This document shows positions 6,191 through 13,904 of a stretch of DNA of 14,374 nucleotides, one piece after another. The stretch's first letter is position 1. The number at the start of each line of letters is the position of its first letter. This DNA is from an uncultured Clostridia bacterium. Its GTDB lineage: Bacteria > Bacillota > Clostridia > TANB77 > CAG-508. The DNA is taken from assembly GCA_947631315.1 (NCBI GenBank), contig CANRLA010000031.1, forward strand, positions 1 to 14,374. Reading direction: 5' to 3'. The notes under the pieces are model-generated. The model had not been told where the DNA came from. It worked only from the letters and a program-made list of their open reading frames with translations, and made no database searches. The position numbers and the translations under genes are program-made.

Positions 6191-7741
6191 ATCTTTATAA
6201 CTTTTATATTTTTTGTATAAAACTATAATAATTAATAATATTGCTGTAATACTTGGTATTATAATAACCATATTCATACCCGTTTGTGGTATCTTTTTCT
6301 TCGCAACTGTTGTATCTATTCCATTTTTTTGGTTATTATTTGTATTATCTAAATTAGTATTCATATCTTGCTCTGTAACTTCTGATAATTGTATTTTGGG
6401 GCTACTTGTAAGTTCAACTGTATAATCCTTAGAATCAATATCTTTGTATGTCAATACTACTTTTTCATTTGTTTCAATAGTTTTATTTAATAGTTTTTCG
6501 TTTTTCATATCTTTAATTTTTAATTTATATCTTAGCGTTGCTGTTTCCTCACCTTTTAATGCATCTATATCCCAAGTAATAGTTCTGCTTTCTTCATCTA
6601 TATTTTTAGAAACATTTCCTATACTAGGATTATCCTCATAAGAGAAATCAAAATTATCTATTATCTCCTGTGGAAAATAGTCAATTATTTTAATATTCGA
6701 AATATCTGATTGAATAATTTCTGTTACATCTTTATAAATATTTTCAGTTATAACGTTATCTATATTATTTTCGTCAAAATTGTACATTTTTCCATATGTT
6801 GGATTTTCTTCTGTTCCATATAATTTTTGAACATACGGACTTCCATCAAAATCTAGCACCCTTTCTCCGGTTTCGCTATTATACCATGTTTCGTCGTAAC
6901 TTGTATCATCTGGTCTTAAAAGAATAAATGATACATTTGATGACTTTAACTTTAGTATTTCATCTCTAGTATATGTCGCTATCTTTTCATGCTTTGCCTT
7001 TACTGCTTCTTCTACCGTTTTATATTCTGAATTCCATCCCCCATAGCTAACACTGGCTTTGACTCCAACAGCAATATCTGGTACATCATCATATAATGAA
7101 ATTAAAATTTTATTTACATTATTAGAAAAACTTTCATTAGCTTTTTTAATTGCTGCTTGTAAATTTGATTTATATTTAATCTTTTCATTGTTCATACTAT
7201 TTAAATCATTTTTTAATTGATTTATATCATTTGTTGGAGTTGACACAATTTCTGTATCGCTTTCCCTACCTTCAACATCTCCTTCATCTCTATCTCCTAT
7301 AATGGCATTACCATCCTCTTTGGTTGTCACATCACTAATTGTCCCTTTTATTCCAATAATACCAATTTTAGTATTTGAATTTCTGCTTAAAATTTTACTA
7401 GATAAAGTTTCAATATTATTTAAAAGTTTTGTAAATTTTTCTTGTTTTGCTACAATACTTTCAGGCACTATTAAATATATTTCCGTGCTATCATAAATTT
7501 GTGTATTTTCTTGTTCTTTTTTGACATTACTTAGCTTTACTTCAACTGTTACTTCTCCTATATCTTTATTTGAGTTTACTATCTCTTTTGAAATATGTCC
7601 TTGATCATTTTCCAAATATTTCGTTTCACTTGCTTTTTGAACAATATTCAAATTTGTTACCAAATCTTTAGCATTTACATTTACAGACATACTAATTATC
7701 AAAAAAGTTAAAATAAAAATTAATAAAAATTTTTTTAACAT
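6182..7741 (-). CDS. Sortase-anchored VWA-like surface protein (IPQTG)
   Basis: This 519-residue protein has a Sec signal peptide (about 1-25, ending near VNA), a long extracellular part, and a C-terminal sorting signal: I484-PQTG, a hydrophobic helix and the basic tail YKKYKSYKDIK. IPQTG is an accepted LPXTG variant, so covalent wall attachment by sortase is expected. Residues about 75-270 resemble a von Willebrand A-like fold (strand 'STEIYLIVPES', later 'KIGIIGI', 'VNKILISLYDDVPD'), but the canonical DxSxS metal site is not intact. A later region ('IKIIDYFPQEIIDNFDF' to 'TLRYKLKIKD') resembles isopeptide-type domains of clostridial and streptococcal adhesins. AAGGAG sits 8 bases before the ATG. 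It probably takes part in adhesion or surface structure; the ligand is unknown. Confidence 0.75.
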   Translation of the reverse strand: MLKKFLLIFILTFLIISMSVNVNAKDLVTNLNIVQKASETKYLENDQGHISKEIVNSNKDIGEVTVEVKLSNVKKEQENTQIYDSTEIYLIVPESIVAKQEKFTKLLNNIETLSSKILSRNSNTKIGIIGIKGTISDVTTKEDGNAIIGDRDEGDVEGRESDTEIVSTPTNDINQLKNDLNSMNNEKIKYKSNLQAAIKKANESFSNNVNKILISLYDDVPDIAVGVKASVSYGGWNSEYKTVEEAVKAKHEKIATYTRDEILKLKSSNVSFILLRPDDTSYDETWYNSETGERVLDFDGSPYVQKLYGTEENPTYGKMYNFDENNIDNVITENIYKDVTEIIQSDISNIKIIDYFPQEIIDNFDFSYEDNPSIGNVSKNIDEESRTITWDIDALKGEETATLRYKLKIKDMKNEKLLNKTIETNEKVVLTYKDIDSKDYTVELTSSPKIQLSEVTEQDMNTNLDNTNNNQKNGIDTTVAKKKIPQTGMNMVIIIPSITAILLIIIVLYKKYKSYKDIK

Positions 7742-7779
7742 ATGTACTTCTCCTTAAATTTATCTAAAAAGTGTTTTTT

Positions 7780-7798
7780 ATACAAAATTTTTTTGTAT
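7780..7798 (-). repeat. 8-bp hairpin at the 5' end of the surface-protein mRNA
   Basis: ATACAAAA (7780-7787) and TTTTGTAT (7791-7798) pair across 3 bases. The predicted transcript start is near 7804, so the hairpin would cap the 5' end of the mRNA and could stabilise it or serve as an operator palindrome. Confidence 0.4.
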
Positions 7799-7810
7799 TT
7801 ATTTAGTTTT

Positions 7811-7839
7811 TATATATCATTATTCAATTTTTTTGTCAA
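7811..7839 (-). promoter_or_regulatory. Promoter of the anchored surface protein
   Basis: On the minus strand, a perfect TTGACA (7839-7834) and TATATA (7816-7811) have a 17-base spacer. The gene therefore has its own promoter downstream of the BofC-like gene's terminator. Confidence 0.7.
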
Positions 7840-7860
7840 TGTATGCTTTTAGTTTAATAT

Positions 7861-7900
7861 GCAAAATAGGAAATAAATTCGCAAAGATTTATTTCCTATT
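7861..7900 (-). terminator. Intrinsic terminator after the BofC-like gene
   Basis: A perfect 14-bp stem, AATAGGAAATAAAT (7865-7878) and ATTTATTTCCTATT (7887-7900), has an 8-base loop. Read leftward it ends in a short U run (UUUUGC). It lies 13 bases past the stop codon at 7914 and closes the leftward chain from the SH3 gene. Confidence 0.75.
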
Positions 7901-7913
7901 ATTTTTATATTTT

Positions 7914-8492
7914 TTATTCATAATCACTTAATAATTTAGCTAGCTCATTATCTCCATTTACCTTTATACCTTTTTCTAATAGATTTACATCTTCTTGTGG
8001 AAGATATGTTGTTAAAATGTCTGTTATCTCTTTTAAGTTTTCATTTCCATTTGAATCCAGTGTATATATCGCAATGTAATCACCATACTTTTTTACATCA
8101 TAATGTTTGTCGCATATTCCTTCTTGACTTTTATATAATTCTACTTTATCATCTGAGAAATTTCTCACTTCCCAGTCTAAATATTTGTTTATAAAATAAT
8201 CTTCATCTTGATTTACATCCTCAGATTCTATGTCTTCTTCTATATTTTCTATATGATTACATCCCAAATAGAATGTTTCATAAATAATTTTAGCATTTGG
8301 AGATGTCTTTTCTTTAGACGAGCCTGTTTCTATTATATTTTCATGCTTTTCTATAAATTTATTAGCATTTTCAACTTCTTTAAGAGTTGCTTTTTCTAAA
8401 ACTTTATCATTATTAAAGTGCATTACTATTCCAATTAATATGCCCAAAATAATTGATGCAAAAATACATCCTACTAAGATTGATTTTTTCAT
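7914..8492 (-). CDS. BofC C-terminal-domain-like membrane-anchored protein
   Basis: This 192-residue protein has one N-terminal membrane helix (about 4-24) and an acidic middle. Its C-terminal part (about 125-192) reads 'YGDYIAIYTLDSNG', 'LKEITDILTTYLPQEDVNLLEKGIKV' and 'DNELAKLLSDYE'. This follows the BofC C-terminal pattern (strand, 'LP-xxD-xxLxxGI', 'eEL-xLLeDf'). In Bacillus, BofC is an intercompartmental checkpoint protein of sporulation acting on SpoIVB. The same domain also occurs in non-sporulation clostridial proteins, so the role here is open. The start is supported by AAGAGGTG five bases before the ATG. The start codon lies in the loop of a perfect 10-bp hairpin. It is 76 bases downstream of mltG with no terminator between. 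Confidence 0.6.
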   Translation of the reverse strand: MKKSILVGCIFASIILGILIGIVMHFNNDKVLEKATLKEVENANKFIEKHENIIETGSSKEKTSPNAKIIYETFYLGCNHIENIEEDIESEDVNQDEDYFINKYLDWEVRNFSDDKVELYKSQEGICDKHYDVKKYGDYIAIYTLDSNGNENLKEITDILTTYLPQEDVNLLEKGIKVNGDNELAKLLSDYE

Positions 8493-8511
8493 ATTTTCAC
8501 CTCTTAGTAGG
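8470..8511 (-). promoter_or_regulatory. Hairpin enclosing the start codon of the BofC-like gene
   Basis: CCTACTAAGA (8470-8479) and TCTTAGTAGG (8502-8511) form a perfect 10-bp stem around a 22-base loop. In the mRNA the loop holds GGTG of the Shine-Dalgarno site and the ATG, while AAGA of that site lies in the stem. Codons 5-8 of the gene form the other arm. Confidence 0.65.
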
Positions 8512-8532
8512 ATTATTTCCCAAAATATTCTA

Positions 8533-8560
8533 ATTATACTAAATTTTGTTTTTTACATAC
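8533..8560 (-). promoter_or_regulatory. Possible promoter of the BofC-like gene
   Basis: TATAAT (8538-8533) lies about 20 bases upstream of the leader hairpin. No good sigma-A -35 is present. GTATG, 17 bases upstream of the -10 (8560-8556), resembles a sigma-G-type -35, but the -10 does not fit sigma-G well. Confidence 0.3.
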
Positions 8561-8568
8561 ATATTATT

Positions 8569-9657
8569 TTAGTCTTCATAACTATACCATAAACCTTGCT
8601 TTTGTAACATCTCAATATTTTTGTTATGTTCTTCTACTGTTTTTCCAAAATATACTTTTCCATTCATATCTGCTACAAAATATAGATAATCTGTTTTATC
8701 TGGATTAAGTGCTGCTTCCATCGATTTTATTGAAACTGTTGATATTGGACCAACTGGTAATTTGCCTTCCATTTTAGGGCCTCTAGTATTATATGGATTA
8801 TATGTATTTAATTCACTTTGATATAAGTCTCTTTCTGACATATCTACTTTTATTGCATAATATGTTGTAACATCACTTCCAAGCGACATATTATTTCTAA
8901 TTCTATTGTAAATTACACTTGCAACTCCGCTTCTATCATCTTCATTTGCAGCTTCTAATTCAACTATAGATGCAACTGTTATTAGTTTATGAATATTGTA
9001 TCCATTTCCTTCTATTTTGTCTTTGTATTTTTCTAACTTATCATTCATTTGATCTAACATTGCTGAAAATATTTCTTCCACTGTTACATTACTATTAGAA
9101 AAAGTATATGTGTCAGGAAATAGATATCCTTCTAGTGGATAGTAAATATTTTTATCTAAAATTTCATCAGATAAAAACCAATATTTACTTATTAATGACT
9201 TTATATAATTTTCATCTTCTAATTTATTAAAAACATCATTTTCTGTATTTGCAGTATTTTCAGAAATAGTTTTTGCTATCCATCTCATATTTTTGCCTTC
9301 TAAAAATGTTATGTTGATTTCATCAGGATAGTAATCTGTTCCTTTTTGCAAATTTTCTACTATTTGCTTAACTTCCATATTTCGATTTAGCTTATATGTT
9401 CCTGCTTGCATTCCTGAAATCTTATTTAATTTTGTATAAATCTTAAATGCCAAAGCATTTTTTATAAGATTCTTTTCTTTTAGCACTTCTGCTATATCAG
9501 TAGCTGTAGAACCGTTTTTTATTTCAACTATAACTTCACTGCTATCATCTGCCATTACTGCTTTTAAAGATGAATTGTAGAAAATTATGCTACCAATTAC
9601 TCCTATTATTATTATAAAAATTACTATAACTATTGCTAATATAATTCCTTTTTTCAT
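8569..9657 (-). CDS. mltG: Endolytic murein transglycosylase (MltG/YceG)
   Basis: This 362-residue enzyme cleaves nascent glycan strands at the outer face of the membrane and sets their length. It has an N-terminal helix (about 4-28), a LysM-like region ('GSTATDIAEVLKEKNLI'), and the YceG catalytic domain with 'LEGYLFPDTYTF', 'VASIVELEA' and 'NTRGPKMEGKLPVGPIS...AALNP'. The catalytic Glu is expected at E233. The frame is open for 41 more codons upstream, but the start at 9657 was chosen because AAGGA lies 8 bases before it and the promoter at 9692-9720 would leave the upstream codons untranscribed. Length fits the family. It lies downstream of comEC, with which it may also be partly co-transcribed. 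Confidence 0.92.
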   Translation of the reverse strand: MKKGIILAIVIVIFIIIIGVIGSIIFYNSSLKAVMADDSSEVIVEIKNGSTATDIAEVLKEKNLIKNALAFKIYTKLNKISGMQAGTYKLNRNMEVKQIVENLQKGTDYYPDEINITFLEGKNMRWIAKTISENTANTENDVFNKLEDENYIKSLISKYWFLSDEILDKNIYYPLEGYLFPDTYTFSNSNVTVEEIFSAMLDQMNDKLEKYKDKIEGNGYNIHKLITVASIVELEAANEDDRSGVASVIYNRIRNNMSLGSDVTTYYAIKVDMSERDLYQSELNTYNPYNTRGPKMEGKLPVGPISTVSIKSMEAALNPDKTDYLYFVADMNGKVYFGKTVEEHNKNIEMLQKQGLWYSYED

Positions 9658-9691
9658 ACTTTTAGTCCTTATTTCCTTTCGTGTTTTTTTT

Positions 9692-9720
9692 ATTTTAGCA
9701 TAGACAATTTTAAAATACAA
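9692..9720 (-). promoter_or_regulatory. Promoter of mltG
   Basis: TTGTAT (9720-9715) and TAAAAT (9697-9692) are 17 bases apart, with TGC before the -10 (extended -10). The start would fall near 9685, about 28 bases upstream of the chosen ATG, with AAAGGAAATAAGGA in the leader. Confidence 0.6.
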
Positions 9721-9831
9721 GTTCTGTTTTTTTATAAAACTTACCAGTTGCAAATACATCAAGTGAAAAAGTAAATGCAATTTGTAAGAGAAGTTGCAAT
9801 TTTAAGGCAATATTTTTCAATTTATATATTT

Positions 9832-11910
9832 TCAAAAATTAGTCTTAGTAGTTATTTTTCCGTTTTTATTAATATTTATATTAATTTCACCATTTATATC
9901 AGTCCTAAAAATTTTTATTCTTTTATCTTTTAGCCTCTTTATTACATCATTATTTGGATGTCCAAATTTGTTATTTTCTCCAACCCCAATTAGGGCTATT
10001 TTTGGATTTACTTTGTTCAAAAATTCTTGTGTTGATGATGTTTTTGAACCATGATGTCCTACTTTCAAAAAGTCTGCTGATAGATCTTCATTTAGTAGCT
10101 GTTTTTCTGCAATTTTCTCTATATCTCCTGTAAATAACATTTTAAAATTGTAATATTCAATCTTACAAACTAAAGCATTGTTATTTAGCTTATTTTCTGT
10201 AATGAAATTAATATTAGGATGCAGTATCTCAATATTTAGATTTGCTATATTCAATGTATTTCCTTTTCTTACATATATAATATTGATATTTTTTTGCTTG
10301 CATATATTCGTTATTTTCTCATAAAACTCACTATTTTCAGGTTGAATTGATATAATTAAATTTTTAATCTTCATATTTTCTAATAAAAATATAGCGCCTT
10401 GGCAGTGGTCTGCATCAAAATGTGAAATCATTAAATAGTCTATTTTGCTTATTCCTTTATATAGTAAATACTTATGAACAACATTTTCCCCTACATCATA
10501 ACTTGAGCTTGCACTGCCTCCAGTATCTATTATTAGCGTCTTGCCTTTGTTTATAAGTAAACTGCAATCCCCTTGACCAACATCTATAAATTTTATTTGT
10601 AAAGTATCTTTTTCTAAAGTATTATAATTATATATCTTTGCAGAAAAGGTAAATATTATTAGAAAAAAAATGATAATTCGAACTGATTTTTTTCTTTTCT
10701 TTGCGATTAAATAAATAACAAAATATATTGCTAATACAACAAATACTGTTTTAGTAGTTACATACACTTTTGAGAATGGAAGTTTAGAGCAAAAATTAGC
10801 TATTTTTTGTAGAAGAGATAAACTAATATCAAGTAGAATAAAAATTGGTTTTATTTTAATTATGCAGGAAATTAGCTCTAGCATTATGATTAGTCCTAAT
10901 AAGCTTGATGCCAATAGATTTGAAATAACAAAAGTAAATGAAATCGTATTATATTTATAAATCATTATTGGAATTATTAATACATTTGCAGATAAAGTAA
11001 CACAGATTATTTTACTCTTGATTAGCTTAGAGAAAAATTTGTTGAATGTTACTATACCAATGACTCCACTATATGATAATATCAAGCCTACGTCAAATAT
11101 TACATAAGGATTATTAATTATTTGAATAATAAGAGAAGTGCTAATATTTGTATATATGTCATTTTGCCTTTTTAATATACTTGATAAAATGAGTAATATT
11201 GACATTATCCCAGCTCTTGCAACTGATGGAGTATTTCCTGTTAAATTCATAAAAAATATGATTGCTAAAATTAGTATAGATTGTTGCAACCTCTTGTTTC
11301 TTAGCTTTTTGCACATAAAAGATACAATCAGTATTACATAAGAAAAGTGTGCTCCTGATATAGCAAGCATATGTGTAAGATTGGCGTTACTAAAATCTTC
11401 CTGAACTTTCTCTGATATATTATCTCTTATGCCTAAAATTAATCCAATTGCCAAAGGTGCATTTTCTTTTTTTAAATTTTTATTAAAAACATTTTTTATA
11501 TATTCTTGAACTCTATTTATAAATGGAATAGTTTTAGCTTTTTCTACTTCTAATACTTTTTCAACTTTAAAACTTCCATAAATTTTCTTGCTTTTTAGGT
11601 AAGTTGAATAATCAAAGCCTCCGCTATTTCTAGCTCTAGAAGGTTCATCAAAATTTGCTATGACTTTTATTTTATCTCCATAGAAAAAAGTATCTTCCTT
11701 TTTAGGAATATAAATTAAAAACTTTTTATTTTCTATTTTTCCTTCATAAACATTGTAGTAATTTTTTTCTTTTGCCGTGCTTTCTATTTGAATTATAAAA
11801 TTTCCTTCTTTTGGTCCATCATATTCAAAAAAGACTACACCGTTATGGTGTAGCCCAATTATAATTGTTATAGTAATTACCAATAGGGTACACATATATC
11901 GTATCTTCAT
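9832..11910 (-). CDS. comEC: ComEC/Rec2 DNA internalisation channel with MBL domain
   Basis: This 692-residue polytopic membrane protein carries single-stranded DNA into the cell during natural transformation. In order it has an N-terminal helix, an extracellular DUF4131-like OB-type region (about 25-125), the competence membrane domain beginning 'APLAIGLILGI' with 'NLTHMLAISGAHFSYV', several more helices to about 430, and a cytoplasmic metallo-beta-lactamase-like nuclease domain. The metal-site motifs are intact: HFDADH at 497-502, GHHGS with H619/H620, plus 'FIDVGQGDCSLLI' and 'LIIDTGG'. Length is typical for a full three-domain ComEC. AGAAAGG is about 5 bases before the ATG. The SH3 gene stops 48 bases upstream with no terminator between, so co-transcription is likely. 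No other competence gene is in view. A terminator-like hairpin lies within codons 19-28. Confidence 0.93.
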   Translation of the reverse strand: MKIRYMCTLLVITITIIIGLHHNGVVFFEYDGPKEGNFIIQIESTAKEKNYYNVYEGKIENKKFLIYIPKKEDTFFYGDKIKVIANFDEPSRARNSGGFDYSTYLKSKKIYGSFKVEKVLEVEKAKTIPFINRVQEYIKNVFNKNLKKENAPLAIGLILGIRDNISEKVQEDFSNANLTHMLAISGAHFSYVILIVSFMCKKLRNKRLQQSILILAIIFFMNLTGNTPSVARAGIMSILLILSSILKRQNDIYTNISTSLIIQIINNPYVIFDVGLILSYSGVIGIVTFNKFFSKLIKSKIICVTLSANVLIIPIMIYKYNTISFTFVISNLLASSLLGLIIMLELISCIIKIKPIFILLDISLSLLQKIANFCSKLPFSKVYVTTKTVFVVLAIYFVIYLIAKKRKKSVRIIIFFLIIFTFSAKIYNYNTLEKDTLQIKFIDVGQGDCSLLINKGKTLIIDTGGSASSSYDVGENVVHKYLLYKGISKIDYLMISHFDADHCQGAIFLLENMKIKNLIISIQPENSEFYEKITNICKQKNINIIYVRKGNTLNIANLNIEILHPNINFITENKLNNNALVCKIEYYNFKMLFTGDIEKIAEKQLLNEDLSADFLKVGHHGSKTSSTQEFLNKVNPKIALIGVGENNKFGHPNNDVIKRLKDKRIKIFRTDINGEINININKNGKITTKTNF
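11827..11855 (-). terminator. Terminator-like hairpin inside the 5' end of comEC
   Basis: In the leftward transcript, GGCUACACC pairs with GGUGUAGUC (one G-U pair) across the loop AUAAC and is followed at once by UUUUUU (11832-11827). This has all the parts of an intrinsic terminator but lies 56-84 bases into the coding sequence. It may reduce comEC expression when translation does not mask it. Chance occurrence within coding sequence is possible. Confidence 0.45.
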
Positions 11911-11958
11911 AAAAACCTTTCTGTGCCCCTACTTTAAAGTTTTATTTTTTTTTCATTA

Positions 11959-12882
11959 TTAATTTTCTGTCTTTGATAAGTATTTTTTCATTATATAGCC
12001 TTTTCCATCACTTACCTCAACTTTATACCAGTCTCCTGACTCACCTGTTACTCTAACTGGAGTATTGATTCCTACACTAGCTACTACATCTGAACTTGTT
12101 GTAGCCTCTTCTCTAATATTTACAGCATCAACATTTACATATAAATTGGTTGGATAACTTGCATTGCTACTGTTGCTACTACTATTATTATTGCTATTAC
12201 TGTTACTATTGTTGTCACTGTTGTTATTATTGTTATTATTATTGTTGCTATTATTGTCATTGTTGATATCATTATTGCTACTATTATTAGCATTGTTACT
12301 ATTGTTATCTATTACTTTGTTTTCAATATTATTTTCTTCTACATTGTTAATTTCATTTGCTACTTGATTTTCATTATTTTTATTATTTTCATTCTGATTT
12401 GATGATTTTTCAATTTTGCTATCTAAAATCCAACCAATAAATTTATCTGTTTGCACATATTTCCAATTTTTTACTTCAGAAATGATTGTTATAACTTTTC
12501 CTTTTTCTAAAGTAGCAATTTTCGTAGAATTTAGAAGTGGCAATACATATACTGTAGCAGCTGATGAGATTTTTGCATCTCCATCTTGCACCTCATCATT
12601 ATTTTCCACTAGAGTTTGGTTTGTATCTTCATCTTTATTTATATATTGTTTACTTACATATCCTGTATAATTATTATAGCTAACTTTATACCATTCTCCA
12701 TCTTCTTCTATAATATTCAAAGTTTCGTTTTTATTTATTTTTGTTAAAACATTTGATGATAAACTAGCTCCATCTCTTAAATTTAAATCACTAGTATTTG
12801 TTTTTCCTGTTATTCCCAATACAGTTCCTGCAGTTGCTAGCATAAATAATATGATAGATATTGTGCAAACTATTTTTTTCAT
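11959..12882 (-). CDS. Secreted three-SH3-domain protein with Asn/Ser-rich linker
   Basis: This 307-residue protein has a signal peptide (about 1-23) and three bacterial SH3 (SH3b) modules. The first (about 25-83) has 'LNLRDGASLSSNVLTKI...GEWYKVSYNNYTGYVSKQYI'. The second is more diverged (about 102-160, 'ATVYVLPLLNSTKIATLEKG...WKYVQTDKFIGWI'). The third is C-terminal (about 246-305, 'VNIREEATTSSDVVASV...GDWYKVEVSDGKGYIMKKYL'). Modules 2 and 3 are joined by a long Asn/Ser/Glu-rich linker. SH3b modules commonly bind peptidoglycan cross-bridges, so it is probably a cell-wall-binding extracellular protein. No catalytic domain is present. It heads the leftward chain to comEC, from a strong promoter. 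Its ribosome-binding region is a near copy of that of the RsiV-like gene. Confidence 0.8.
   Translation of the reverse strand: MKKIVCTISIILFMLATAGTVLGITGKTNTSDLNLRDGASLSSNVLTKINKNETLNIIEEDGEWYKVSYNNYTGYVSKQYINKDEDTNQTLVENNDEVQDGDAKISSAATVYVLPLLNSTKIATLEKGKVITIISEVKNWKYVQTDKFIGWILDSKIEKSSNQNENNKNNENQVANEINNVEENNIENKVIDNNSNNANNSSNNDINNDNNSNNNNNNNNNSDNNSNSNSNNNSSSNSSNASYPTNLYVNVDAVNIREEATTSSDVVASVGINTPVRVTGESGDWYKVEVSDGKGYIMKKYLSKTEN
12160..12320. repeat. Degenerate trinucleotide repeat coding the Asn/Ser linker
   Basis: The plus strand is built of TTA/TTG/CTA triplets (AAT, AAC, AGT, AGC in the leftward gene). These encode long runs of Asn and Ser. Such tracts can change length by slippage in steps of three bases, altering the linker without breaking the frame. 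The opposite strand reads as poly-Leu and is not a gene. Confidence 0.7.
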
Positions 12883-12904
12883 ATAAAAATCATTTCCCTT
12901 CTAA
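12878..12904 (-). promoter_or_regulatory. Leader copy 2: distant SD and overlapping 4-codon mini-ORF
   Basis: The SH3 gene is preceded by AGAAGGG about 13 bases from its ATG, with ATG ATT TTT ATA TGA (12893-12879) between. The TGA overlaps the gene's ATG. It differs from the copy at 2920-2946 at only two of 27 bases. A 6-bp inverted repeat (AACTAT 12903-12908, ATAGTT 12922-12927) lies just upstream. Confidence 0.55.
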
Positions 12905-12968
12905 CTATGTTTTTTATTTAAATAGTTGTGAAATGCTAATTATTTTTAATTACATTTTTACAATTCAA

Positions 12969-12997
12969 AGTATATAATGAATAATTTAAAAAGTCAA
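12969..12997 (-). promoter_or_regulatory. Promoter of the SH3-comEC chain
   Basis: On the minus strand, TTGACT (12997-12992) and TATACT (12974-12969) have a 17-base spacer. The predicted leader is about 80 bases long. Confidence 0.7.
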
Positions 12998-13109
12998 TAA
13001 TTTTGTTATGATTCTCTATGCAAATTGGCTAAATTGTTGTATAATTTTATATATACATAGTCTTTATTTAATCGTTGCAAAATATGAAATAATGATAAGG
13101 AGTAAAATT

Positions 13110-13706
13110 ATGGAAAAAGAATTACAAAATGAAAAAAAGCACTTTTTTAAGGATAAGAAAAATATTATAATAACTGTTCTTTCTATTTTATTATTTTGTT
13201 GTTTTTGCGCATCTATTACGCCAAATGAGTCAAATGATATGAACACAAATGAAAATAATGTTTCTGAACTTAATAATTTACAACATAGAATTAATGATTT
13301 AGAAGCAGAAAATAATTCCTTAAAAGAAAATAATGCAAAACTTGAAGAAACTAAAAATAATTTAGAAAATGAAAAAACTACTTTAGAAGAACAAAAAAAC
13401 ACACTTGAAAATGAAAAACAGGAATTAACTAAAAAAGTAGATGAATTAGCTAAAACTAAAGAAGAACAATCAGCTGCAGTTGCTCAAACATCTTCTACTA
13501 CTTCATCTAATAATGCTTCTAATCAAAGTAGTGTTTCTAATTCATCGCCTTCATCTAATGACAGTAACTCTCAAATGGTATGGGTTGGTAACACTGGAAC
13601 AAAATACCATAATCAAAATTGTAGAACATTAAAAGGAAAAGGACATCAAATTACTATGAAGCAAGCATTAGCAGAAGGCAGAGAGCCTTGTAAGATTTGT
13701 CATTAA
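13110..13706 (+). CDS. Membrane coiled-coil protein with C-terminal Cys/His site
   Basis: This 198-residue protein has a basic N-terminus, one membrane helix (about 18-35), then a heptad-rich coiled coil (about 50-120, Leu/Asn/Glu/Lys with repeated 'LENEK' and 'LEE' units), a Ser/Asn/Thr linker (about 122-153) and a C-terminal module 'VWVGNTGTKYHNQNCRTLKG'. The module ends CKICH. The pattern H167-x3-C171-x22-C194-x2-C197-H198 suggests a bound zinc ion. Similar short modules end nuclease-like and secreted proteins of Firmicutes, so a DNA link is possible but not shown. The start at 13110 was chosen over one 34 codons upstream because AAGGAG lies 7 bases before it; the upstream stretch has no ribosome-binding site. 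A possible -10 (TATAAT, 13040-13045) lacks a clear -35. Confidence 0.7.
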   Translation: MEKELQNEKKHFFKDKKNIIITVLSILLFCCFCASITPNESNDMNTNENNVSELNNLQHRINDLEAENNSLKENNAKLEETKNNLENEKTTLEEQKNTLENEKQELTKKVDELAKTKEEQSAAVAQTSSTTSSNNASNQSSVSNSSPSSNDSNSQMVWVGNTGTKYHNQNCRTLKGKGHQITMKQALAEGREPCKICH

Positions 13707-13874
13707 TCTTATTTAGAAAAAAATAGCAAGGTGTTAAAATTTAATGATGGTGATATAGTATTAGTTCAAAAACAAGATACTCTCGAAAATGATGAAATAG
13801 GAGTTATTTTAGTAAATAGAGATGATGCTATTGTAAAAGAACATAACAATGTAGATATTTACCAGTTAAAATAG
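13707..13874 (+). pseudogene. Remnant of an S24/LexA-like repressor C-terminal domain
   Basis: The frame is open from just after the stop at 13706 to the TAG at 13872. From about 13728 it reads KVLKFNDGDIVLVQKQDTLE, then NDEIGVILVNRDDAIVKEHN. This fits the end of the S24 peptidase domain of XRE/LexA-type phage repressors: 'fxdGDivlVqkqdt-enGeIgvvl-n-dxaxVKe'. The likely catalytic Lys is present (AIVKE), but the upstream GDSM serine motif and the DNA-binding half are absent. There is no ribosome-binding site; a GTG at 13731 is the only nearby start. It is best read as a decayed fragment of a mobile-element repressor. Confidence 0.5.
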
Positions 13875-13904
13875 AAAAATATTTAGATAAGAGGGCTTAA
13901 TAAT

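Noticed and set aside
9658..9780. 41 extra in-frame codons upstream of mltG
   Set aside because: No ribosome-binding site precedes them, the sequence does not look like a signal peptide, and a good promoter at 9692-9720 would start transcription inside them. The start at 9657 has AAGGA at normal spacing and leads straight into the membrane anchor.
12164..12367. Plus-strand open frame reading almost only Leu
   Set aside because: It is the complement of the Asn/Ser codon run of the SH3 protein linker and has no ribosome-binding site or protein-like composition.
13008..13109. 34 extra in-frame codons upstream of the coiled-coil gene
   Set aside because: There is no ribosome-binding site at 13008, and a strong AAGGAG stands 7 bases before the ATG at 13110.
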